Origin: Myxococcota bacterium
GTDB lineage: Bacteria; Myxococcota; B64-G9
Assembly (NCBI GenBank): GCA_022710975.1
Contig: JAKLGA010000020.1
Coordinates: 1-64,000 of the forward strand
Direction of reading: 5' to 3'
Length of the DNA stretch: 64,000 nucleotides
A model generated the notes under the pieces. That model worked only from the letters and a program-made list of their open reading frames with translations. It made no database searches and was not told the DNA's origin. A program made the position numbers and the translations under genes. Within the stretch, counting starts at the first letter, position 1. Each line of letters begins with the position of its first letter. This document shows, piece by piece, positions 15,243-22,204 of the stretch.

Positions 15243-16772
15243 ATGCGCCCGCTCGCCTTCAAGCGCTACGGTCAGGGCCCCTGGAAGCGGGTGCTGCTCG
15301 TGGCCCCGAAGCACCCGGACAACTTCTGGTGCCTGGAGGGCATGGTCGAGCTGATGGGCGCCCGGGCCCTGGTGCCCAACCCCGCCCTGCCCACCCTGAT
15401 GGCGCTCACCCCGCCCGGGCTGGGGGTGGAGTACCGCCTGCAGGACGAGAACGTGGGCCCGCTCGCCCTGGACACCCCCTGCGACCTGGTGGCGGTGACC
15501 GGCAACACCCTGCACGCCGCCCGGGTGATCGAGCTGTGCCGGGCCTTCCGGGCCCGGGGGGTGCCTGTCGCGCTGGGCGGCACCTGGGCCAGCGTGCACG
15601 CCGAGCGCGGCCGGGAGCTCGCCGACCACCTGTTCCTGGGCGAGGCCGAGCTCACCTGGCCGCGCTTCCTCCAGGACTGGGCCGCCGGGCGCGCCCAGGC
15701 GGTCTACGCCCAGGAGGGGCCCGTCGATCTGGCGCTGAGCCCGGCGCCCGACTTCAGCCTGCAGGATCCGCGCCACTACGTCAGCATGAGCGTGCAGGCC
15801 AGCCGGGGCTGCAACCACCGCTGCGACTTCTGCGACGTGGTGACGCTGTTCGGCCGCCACCGGGTGAAGCCCGTCGAGCAGGTGCTGCGCGAGGTGCAGG
15901 CCGTGCACGCGCTCGGCGCCCGCTCGGTGTTCATCACCGACGACAACTTCATCGGGCACAAGGAGCACGCCCGGGCGCTGCTCGAGGCGATCATCGCCTG
16001 GAACACGCGCCAGACCCGGCCGCTCAGCTTCAGCACCCAGCTCGCCCTCGAGGTGGCCGACGACGAGGATCTCCTGCAGAAGCTGGCCGACGCGCGCTTC
16101 TCGGTGCTGTTCATGGGGCTGGAGTCGGTGCGGGCCGAGAGCCTGGACGAGGTGCAGAAGGGCCACAACCTCAGGCGCGATCCGCGCGAGCGCCTGCGGC
16201 GGCTCAACCGCCACGGGCTGGTGCCCTTCCTGGGGCTGATCGTGGGCTTCGACCACGACGACGCCACGGTGTTCGACGAGATCTTCGCCTTCATGCAGAC
16301 CGCCGCGGCCCCGGCCGCCGGGGTGAGCCTGCTGGCCGCCCCGCGCGGCACCCCGCTGCACGCGCGCCTGCAGGCCGAGGGGCGCCTGCTGGCGGACGAG
16401 TTCGCCGGCGAGTGGCACCACGGCACCAACGTCCTGCCCAAGCAGATGAGCCCGGCCGAGCTGGCGGCCGGCCACCGGGACCTCCTGCGCCGGCTGTACG
16501 CCCCGGAGGCCTTCGAGGCCCGCTTCGCCGCCTGGCTGGGGCAGATCGAGGAGCTGACCGACCGCTACCCGCGCAAGAAGACCGACTGGCCCATGCTGCT
16601 GCGCTCGGGCCGCCTGTTCCGCTACTTCCTCACCCGGGCCCCGGCCGACGAGCGGGGGCTCTTCCTGCGCTGCCTGAGGCTGGCCTGGCGGAAGGACAAG
16701 CGGCTCGTCAAGCGCGCGGTGACCCTGCTGGCCCAGTACCACCACTTCCACGCCTTCGCCCGCCGGGGCTGA
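15243..16772 (+). CDS. B12-binding-domain radical SAM protein, 509 aa
   Basis: Residues about 15-150 form a cobalamin-binding Rossmann-type domain (VLLVAPKHPDNFW, GVPVALGGTWASVH), although the DxHxxG motif is not evident. The radical SAM site is SRGC190-NHR-C194-DF-C197, followed by FITDDNFIGHK and LFMGLES. The C-terminal half matches the DUF4070 region seen in HpnJ-like and related methylases or oxidoreductases (GLIVGFDHDD, GTPLHARL). It probably acts on a lipid or small-molecule substrate in the cytosol; the reaction is unknown. TTGACA at 15207-15212 may be a -35 element, but no matching -10 was found. It is convergent with a two-gene cluster. Confidence 0.85.
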   Translation: MRPLAFKRYGQGPWKRVLLVAPKHPDNFWCLEGMVELMGARALVPNPALPTLMALTPPGLGVEYRLQDENVGPLALDTPCDLVAVTGNTLHAARVIELCRAFRARGVPVALGGTWASVHAERGRELADHLFLGEAELTWPRFLQDWAAGRAQAVYAQEGPVDLALSPAPDFSLQDPRHYVSMSVQASRGCNHRCDFCDVVTLFGRHRVKPVEQVLREVQAVHALGARSVFITDDNFIGHKEHARALLEAIIAWNTRQTRPLSFSTQLALEVADDEDLLQKLADARFSVLFMGLESVRAESLDEVQKGHNLRRDPRERLRRLNRHGLVPFLGLIVGFDHDDATVFDEIFAFMQTAAAPAAGVSLLAAPRGTPLHARLQAEGRLLADEFAGEWHHGTNVLPKQMSPAELAAGHRDLLRRLYAPEAFEARFAAWLGQIEELTDRYPRKKTDWPMLLRSGRLFRYFLTRAPADERGLFLRCLRLAWRKDKRLVKRAVTLLAQYHHFHAFARRG

Positions 16773-16774
16773 GC

Positions 16775-16795
16775 GCCCGGGAGGCGCCCCCGGGC
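16775..16795. terminator. Bidirectional terminator hairpin
   Basis: GCCCGGG (16775-16781) pairs with CCCGGGC (16789-16795) around a 7-nt loop. It sits exactly between the converging stops at 16772 and 16796, so it can serve both genes. There is no T-tract. Confidence 0.6.
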
Positions 16796-17095
16796 TCAAC
16801 CCTCCGGGATGCCGAGCTGGGCGAGTTTCCTGGCCAGGCCCTCGGGGGAGTTCAGCGTGTGCAGGTGGGTGCCGTCCGGGTGGCGGTAGGTGATGAGCCC
16901 GCCGCCGCCGGGGAGGGGGAGGACGAGCACGGCGTCGCGCGCGGCCGGGACGTGGTGCTCCTGGGCGGGCGCGTCGCTCCCGGCCAGCGCCTCCGGGGTG
17001 AGCCCGGGCTCCGGCGCGGCCAGCACGTACCGCCCCGGGCAGCCCCGGAGCTCCCGCCAGGCCCGCCCGGTGAACAGCTCGTGGAAGGTCCTCAT
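16796..17095 (-). CDS. Hypothetical protein, 99 aa
   Basis: The ATG at 17095 overlaps the stop of the upstream VanZ-like gene (ATGA type), which signals translational coupling. The protein begins MRTFHELFTGRAWREL. It has a CPGRYVLAAPEPGLT segment, a beta-rich stretch AVLVLPLPGGGGLITYRHPDGT and a leucine-rich C-terminal helix (GLARKLAQLGI). There is no signal or membrane segment. It may be a small globular cytosolic protein; the family is not recognised. Its stop is shared with a hairpin terminator. Confidence 0.6.
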   Translation of the reverse strand: MRTFHELFTGRAWRELRGCPGRYVLAAPEPGLTPEALAGSDAPAQEHHVPAARDAVLVLPLPGGGGLITYRHPDGTHLHTLNSPEGLARKLAQLGIPEG

Positions 17096-17463
17096 GCTCG
17101 CCTCGCCGGGCGCGGGCCGGCGCCGCCGCCCCGGCGGACCAGGGCGTCGAGCCCGAGCGCCAGGCCCACCCCGGCCGCGTTGGCGACGAAGTCGAGCGGG
17201 TCGTAGGTGTTCGCCATGACGCCGAAGCCGTCCGTGGCCTCGAACAGCTCCACGGCCGCGAGCGCGAGCCCCGCGGAGAGGAGCCTGCCGAAGCGGCCTG
17301 GCCAGGGCAGGAAGGTGGCCACGAAGTAGAGGGCGAAGGAGACGCACAGGTTGCCGGCGTGGCACCGCACCAGCTCCTGCCCGGGCCCCGCGTACTGGTC
17401 GCGCAGCAGGAGCCCGGCCACGCCGGCGAGCACGAGCGCCACCCTGAGGACCCGGTCCTTCAC
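17092..17463 (-). CDS. VanZ-like small membrane protein, 123 aa
   Basis: I chose a GTG at 17463 (VKDRVLRVALVLAG) with a GGAAGG-type ribosome site. Three or four membrane helices are visible: about 5-22 (VALVLAGVAGLLL), 38-58 (NLCVSFALYFVATFLP), 66-80 and 95-115. The motif YDPLDFVANAAGVGLALGLD near the C-terminus resembles the 'D..AN..G...G' signature of VanZ-like proteins, which are inner-membrane proteins of unclear biochemical role. The first Cys pair (CHAGNLC) is unusual. It is coupled to the downstream 99-residue protein by a 4-bp overlap. Confidence 0.6.
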   Translation of the reverse strand: MKDRVLRVALVLAGVAGLLLRDQYAGPGQELVRCHAGNLCVSFALYFVATFLPWPGRFGRLLSAGLALAAVELFEATDGFGVMANTYDPLDFVANAAGVGLALGLDALVRRGGGAGPRPARRA

Positions 17464-17710
17464 GCCTTCCCCTTCCCGCGCCAGCACGGCAGCGCCCACC
17501 CACCTGATACAACGTGGTCCAGGCTGCCGAGTCAAACCCTGTGGCCGCCGAAAAGGGATTCTATGAGGGTGGAAGCACGCAAGAGAAATCGAGCAGGAGG
17601 GCCGGGAGGTATCGTCGCATTCATCCGCGCTGGCCGGGAGCGCTGACAGCGGGCTCGGGCAGGCCGCTGGAGCAGGCCAGGGCGGCCAGATCCGCGTCCA
17701 CCGGTTCGGC

Positions 17711-20700
17711 TCAGTGGCACTGCCAGAAGGCCGTGTCGGCGAACACGTACATCACCCCGCAGTCGCCCAGGTTCATGTCGACGAAGCTCTCGTCGAACTG
17801 CGCCAGGAACGCGCCGCCGTCCTCCTCGTCCTGCAGCCAGATGGGCTCGCCCAGCGCCCGCCCGCCGGCCCGGTAGATCTCCCCGCGCAGCTCCTTGTCG
17901 CTGCCCTTGCCCTGCCAGACGGAGGGCGACAGGTCGACGGCCACCGCCTGGTAGCGCCGCCGCTCCAGCGCGGGCGCGTCCTCGGGGGGCGGCTCGGCCG
18001 CCGCCAGCTCCTCCTCGCGGGTGCACACCACCGCGGTCTGGTCCGTGCCCGCCTCGTAGGCCTCGTTGTCGTCCGGGTTCAGGCAGAACACCGACACCGC
18101 CCGCACCCCCTCCCCCACCCGCGCGGCCAGCTCGGGCATGCTGCGCACATCCAGGGTGAACAGGTGGGTCATGGGCTCGTCCCCGCAGCGCGGCCAGCGC
18201 GAGGCGCCCACCCCCGGGGCGGGCCCGCCGATCAGGTTGAGGTCGTCCCCGGCCGGATCGCCCTCCAGCCGGCGCAGCAGGTAGATGCGCTCGCCCTGGC
18301 CGCCCGCCTTCTCCGCGCGCAGCCGCACCTTCTCCACGTGGTCGAGCTGGGCGGCCTGGGCCACCCCCGCCGCGCGCAGCTCAGCCTCCAGCTCCTCGAA
18401 GGCCTGGCGGCCGAGCGCGTCCCGGAGCGCGTCGCCCAGCCCCCCGCCCCCGCCCGACTGCAGGATCCACCTCACCCAGCCGCGCGCGCCGGGCAGCGCG
18501 GCGAGCCCGGCCCGCACGTCCCGCTGCTGCTCGGCCTTGAAGGTCGCCTCGCGGGCGACGAGCTCGCGGAAGGCCACCTCGAGCACGCGCCGGGTGGGGT
18601 GGCTGGCGAGCATGCGGAAGGCGCGCGAGAAGGCGTCCGAGGCGAGGCCGCGCAGCAGCACCTGCTCGGCCCGCGGGGTGGGCAGCCGGTGCACGATGCG
18701 CTGCAGGAACGGGAGGTAGAACTGGTGGTAGTAGTCGTCCTTGATGGCGTCGAAGCGCACGAAGCGGTCGTACTCCTCCGAGAAGTCGCCCTGCTCCTCG
18801 ATCGCCCGCGCCAGCGCGACCAGCATGGCCTTGCCCAGCCCCTCGCGCCAGTCCTTGCCCTTGGCGGCCTCCAGGGCCTCGGCCAGCAGCGGCAGCCCCT
18901 TCGCCCCGAGGTCGCCCAGGCCGTAGACGCACGGGTCGCGGTGGCCGTAGGTGTCCGCCAGGGCGAGCCCGAGGAAGCGCCGCCACAGCGCCGGGTCGTC
19001 CACCAGGTGGAGGTACTGGCCGGCCTCGGTCTGGCCGTAATGCGACTCCATCTGCCGCTCGAGCACCCCGCGCAACGCCTCGGCGGGCAGCCGGGCGAGC
19101 GCGCGGCGCAGGAGCGCCGTGCGGGGCACCGCGCAGCCCGGGCCGATCCCGACCCGGGCCGCGATGTGGTGCGGATCCTCGCGCAGCCCCTCGTCGAGCT
19201 CCCGCAGCGCGCCGTGGTACCACTCGCTGGAGCTGGTCGGCGACTCGGTGGCCAGCGCCAGGGCGGCCAGCAGCTCGGGGGGGATCTCCCGCCCCTCCTC
19301 GCTCAGCTTCAGGATGGCCACGCACACGCACGGCCACTTGCGCAGCCCCGTGTCCTTCACCTCCAGGGCGATCCGCGCCAGGGTGGCGCCGTCGTCGTGG
19401 CGCCACTCGGTCAGCGCCCGCTGGAGGTAGTCCTGGGTGAAGTTGTCGAGCGAGATGCCGGAGATCAGCACGGCGAGCTGCTCGGGCGTGGCCCGCTCCA
19501 CCAGCGGGCGGAAGGTGGCGAAGCTCACCCGCGCGCAGGACTCCTCGGCCTCGCGGAAGGCGTGCTTCTCCAGCTCGGCCACGAAGTCCTCGTACGGGCC
19601 GAAGAAGCCGAGCAGCCGGTCGAAGAGCTCGGTGCGGGTGCCCTGGTAGTCGAGGAAGAGCTTGCGCTGCTCGGGCAGGCCGCCCTCCCCGGGCCACCAG
19701 ATGTCCGGCCCGAGCCCCCGCTCCACGTGGGCCGCGGCCAGGGCGGGGAGCAGGCCCTTCAGGGTGTCGCCCGCGCTCTTGCCGAAACGCGCCTGCACCA
19801 GGGCGACGCCCGCCCTCATCGGCCCCGGCAGCGAGTCCCGGGCCGCGTCGATCGGCCCGGGCTCGCGCGCGTACACCTCCATGACCAGGCGGTCGAGGCT
19901 GTCCGGCCAGCCCGGCAGCACGGTCGCGTAGGCGTCCTTGGTCTGCGCCGCCCTCAGGAAGGCGACCACCTCCTCGCCGCGCACCAGCTCGTCCACCTCG
20001 CACAGCAGCTCCCACAGGTCCGGATCGGCCGGGACGTCCAGGTGCCCGCCCCGCCACAGGTGCAGCAGGAAGGCCGCGCGCTGGCCGTACTCCACGCGCT
20101 CCCCCAGGGCGTCGGCCTTGGCGTAGTGATCCTTGGCCTTCTTGAGCTTCTTGAGCACCTTCTCGCGCCCCTTGGCGTCGGCTCGGACCTCCTCGGGCAG
20201 GCCGTCGACGTACAGGCCGCGGACCTCCTGGCCCGCCTCGTCCAGGTGGAGGTGCTCGCCGACCGCCTGGCCGTGCAGCCACTCGCCCCGGTAGGTCAGC
20301 TTGCCGGTGGGGTCGAAGACCTCCTCCAGGCCGTGCTTCTCGCCCCGGCAGAAGCCGCGCCGCAGGGCGAGCTGCCCGCCGGGGAACCAGGCCGCCTCGG
20401 GGCCGTGCTGCGCGCCCCGGTCGAAGGCGCGCTCGAGCTTCTCCCAGGCCCCCTCCCGCCACCAGGTCCAGGCGCCGTGGTACTTGTCGTCCAGGTAGGC
20501 CCCCCGGGCGCGCGGCGAGCCGTCCTCCAGGTCCCAGCGGTACTCCCCCTGGCGCAGGCCCCGCCCGTCGTAGGTGCAGGCCTGGTTGAAACGCCCGTCC
20601 GGGTACCACCAGGTCCAGGTGCCGATCCGCTTGCCGCGCTCGTTCCGCCCGTCGCAGATCTTGGTGCCGTCCGCGGTCCAGTCGAGCTCCGGCCCGTGCT

Positions 20701-21190
20701 TCAGACCCGCCTCCCAGGTGTAGTCCTCGCGGAGCTGGCCGCTCTCGAAGTACACCTTCCAGGAGCCGTGCCGGAGCCCGGCCCGGTAGCTGCCCGACAC
20801 CCGCACCCGGTCCGAGCCGGGGAAGCGCTCCAGGTACTCGCCATCGCGCGGCGGCGGCTCGACGAAGGGCATGGGCAGCGCGGGCTTCGGAGGCTCGGCG
20901 GCGGCGGCAGGCGCGGCGGCGCCCGCGAGCAGCTCGTCGAGGGCCTGGCCCTGGATGAGCGCGACCAGCTCGGCCTCGCCCAGCACGGGCAGGCCGCGCT
21001 TCTTGGCCTGGCCGAGCTTGGTGGCCCCGGGGTTCTTGCCGGCGAACACGACCTGGGTCTTGCCGCTGACCGAGCCGGTCACGTCGGCCCCCAACCCCTC
21101 CAGGACGCGCGTGGCCTCGTCGCGCTCGTAGGCGCCGAAGTCCCCGGTCAGCACGATCTTGAGGCCCGCCAGGCGGCTGGACTCGCTCAT
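17711..21190 (-). CDS. BRCT / YwqK-repeat / helical-repeat / DUF1963 giant protein, 1159 aa
   Basis: AAGGAG precedes the ATG at 21190. Residues about 5-80 are a BRCT domain (GLKIVLTGDFGAYERDEATRVLEGLGADVTG, FAGKNPGATKLGQAKKRGLPVL), as in NAD-dependent ligases and Rfc1. After an Ala-rich linker, about 115-300 contain MORN/YwqK-type repeats (GSYRAGLRHGSWKVYFESGQL, KHGPELDWTADGTKI). A long helical region (about 340-960) looks like HEAT-type repeats. The last 180 residues match DUF1963/YwqG (IGGPAPGVGASRWPRCG, QDEEDGGAFLAQFDES, GVMYVFADTAFWQCH). No enzymatic motif is seen; it may be a scaffold or sensor. The HEAT protein gene lies 71 bp upstream on the same strand. Confidence 0.75.
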   Translation of the reverse strand: MSESSRLAGLKIVLTGDFGAYERDEATRVLEGLGADVTGSVSGKTQVVFAGKNPGATKLGQAKKRGLPVLGEAELVALIQGQALDELLAGAAAPAAAAEPPKPALPMPFVEPPPRDGEYLERFPGSDRVRVSGSYRAGLRHGSWKVYFESGQLREDYTWEAGLKHGPELDWTADGTKICDGRNERGKRIGTWTWWYPDGRFNQACTYDGRGLRQGEYRWDLEDGSPRARGAYLDDKYHGAWTWWREGAWEKLERAFDRGAQHGPEAAWFPGGQLALRRGFCRGEKHGLEEVFDPTGKLTYRGEWLHGQAVGEHLHLDEAGQEVRGLYVDGLPEEVRADAKGREKVLKKLKKAKDHYAKADALGERVEYGQRAAFLLHLWRGGHLDVPADPDLWELLCEVDELVRGEEVVAFLRAAQTKDAYATVLPGWPDSLDRLVMEVYAREPGPIDAARDSLPGPMRAGVALVQARFGKSAGDTLKGLLPALAAAHVERGLGPDIWWPGEGGLPEQRKLFLDYQGTRTELFDRLLGFFGPYEDFVAELEKHAFREAEESCARVSFATFRPLVERATPEQLAVLISGISLDNFTQDYLQRALTEWRHDDGATLARIALEVKDTGLRKWPCVCVAILKLSEEGREIPPELLAALALATESPTSSSEWYHGALRELDEGLREDPHHIAARVGIGPGCAVPRTALLRRALARLPAEALRGVLERQMESHYGQTEAGQYLHLVDDPALWRRFLGLALADTYGHRDPCVYGLGDLGAKGLPLLAEALEAAKGKDWREGLGKAMLVALARAIEEQGDFSEEYDRFVRFDAIKDDYYHQFYLPFLQRIVHRLPTPRAEQVLLRGLASDAFSRAFRMLASHPTRRVLEVAFRELVAREATFKAEQQRDVRAGLAALPGARGWVRWILQSGGGGGLGDALRDALGRQAFEELEAELRAAGVAQAAQLDHVEKVRLRAEKAGGQGERIYLLRRLEGDPAGDDLNLIGGPAPGVGASRWPRCGDEPMTHLFTLDVRSMPELAARVGEGVRAVSVFCLNPDDNEAYEAGTDQTAVVCTREEELAAAEPPPEDAPALERRRYQAVAVDLSPSVWQGKGSDKELRGEIYRAGGRALGEPIWLQDEEDGGAFLAQFDESFVDMNLGDCGVMYVFADTAFWQCH

Positions 21191-21261
21191 GTCGTCTCCT
21201 TTCGAGAGCTCTTTCAGGTCCTGAGCAGACGGAGGTCGCTGGGGATTTCCAGGCCTGCGCC

Positions 21262-22080
21262 TCAGCCCGGCGGGGCCAGCCGCCGCAGGGTCAGCCGGAC
21301 CGGGACCGGGCCGCCCTCGCGCTCCAGGCCGACCACCACGCCCGCGCAGGGGGCCCGCAGCGGACCGCCCGGCCCCTCCGCGAGCGGCTCCCCGGCCGCC
21401 ACCTGGCTGCCCTCGATCACCAGGAGCTTCTGCGCCCCGGGCAGCGGGACCTCGAGCAGCCGGCGCGGCCGGCCGCCGGGCGGGGGGCGGCCCAGCCGGG
21501 CGCAGATCGCCTCCAGGGCGTCGAGGGCCCCCTCGCGCGTGCCGATCGGGGTGCGCTTCCCCGCGAGCACCCGCTCGAGCGGCGCCAGGAGCTCCTCGCC
21601 CCCCCAGCGCCTGGCCGCGCCCACGGCCGCGAACACCACCAGCCCGTCGCGGTCCCGGAGCAGCCCGGCCAGCCGGGGCACGAGGCGCGGATCGCTCCGC
21701 TCGACCAGCCGGGTGAGCGCCAGCCAGCGCATGGACCCGTCCCGGCTCGCGAGCGCCTGCTCGAGCAGCTCGGCCGCGGCCGGGCCAGGCACCTGGCCCG
21801 CGGCCGAGAGCACGGCGAAGGAGCCGACCAGCGCGGGCTCGCGCAGGACCTCCTCGACGAAGGTCGCGGTGAAGGCCACCGCCAGCCTGGAGAGCAGATC
21901 CTCCAGGTCCTCCATCACCGCCCGGCCGTTGGCCCCGGGCTCCCCGAGCGGGACCCTGGCCCGCAGCGCCGCGCACACCTCCCCCACCGCCCGCTCGCCC
22001 AGGGCCAGGACGGCCTCCCGGGCCCCGGCAGAGCCGGCCGAGCCGAGCGAGCGGAGCGCGCGCTGCACCACCTCGTCCAT
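21262..22080 (-). CDS. HEAT-repeat protein with C-terminal barrel-sandwich-like domain, 272 aa
   Basis: Residues about 1-190 are alpha-helical repeats of HEAT type (AREAVLALGERAVGEVCAAL, SMRWLALTRLVERSDPRLVPRLAGLLRDRDGLV). The last 70 residues are beta-rich and read LLVIEGSQVAAGEPLAEGP then LRAPCAGVVVGLE. This is the pattern of a biotinyl/lipoyl-type barrel-sandwich hybrid, but without the modified lysine motif (a Cys sits where MK would be). Such a pairing is uncommon. It is the first gene of a likely pair with the BRCT giant. The start is the ATG at 22080; no strong ribosome site was seen. Confidence 0.65.
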   Translation of the reverse strand: MDEVVQRALRSLGSAGSAGAREAVLALGERAVGEVCAALRARVPLGEPGANGRAVMEDLEDLLSRLAVAFTATFVEEVLREPALVGSFAVLSAAGQVPGPAAAELLEQALASRDGSMRWLALTRLVERSDPRLVPRLAGLLRDRDGLVVFAAVGAARRWGGEELLAPLERVLAGKRTPIGTREGALDALEAICARLGRPPPGGRPRRLLEVPLPGAQKLLVIEGSQVAAGEPLAEGPGGPLRAPCAGVVVGLEREGGPVPVRLTLRRLAPPG

Positions 22081-22140
22081 GGGCCGGCATGCTAGTCGAA
22101 CCGCGGGGGAAGTAAACAGCCCCCGTTGACGCGACGCGGC

Positions 22141-22169
22141 TTGTCAGGGACGCCGCCGCCGACTACCCT
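22141..22169 (+). promoter_or_regulatory. Sigma70-type promoter
   Basis: TTGTCA (22141-22146), 17 bp, TACCCT (22164-22169), placed 36 bp before the penicillin acylase start. The overlapping TTGACG at 22126 has no -10 at the right distance. Confidence 0.5.
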
Positions 22170-22204
22170 GCGCCCGGGCATACCGCCCTTCTGGGGGACC
22201 CGAG

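Noticed and set aside
10283-15262. A 1659-codon open frame on the minus strand across the activase gene and the repeat array
   Set aside because: It is a shadow in GC-rich DNA: extreme Arg/Ala/Gly/Pro content, no family motifs, while the frame at 10828-15048 carries clear activase motifs.
17464-17710. A gene in the 247-bp spacer before the BRCT giant's stop
   Set aside because: Short frames on both strands have no ribosome site and no protein-like composition; nothing is supported there.
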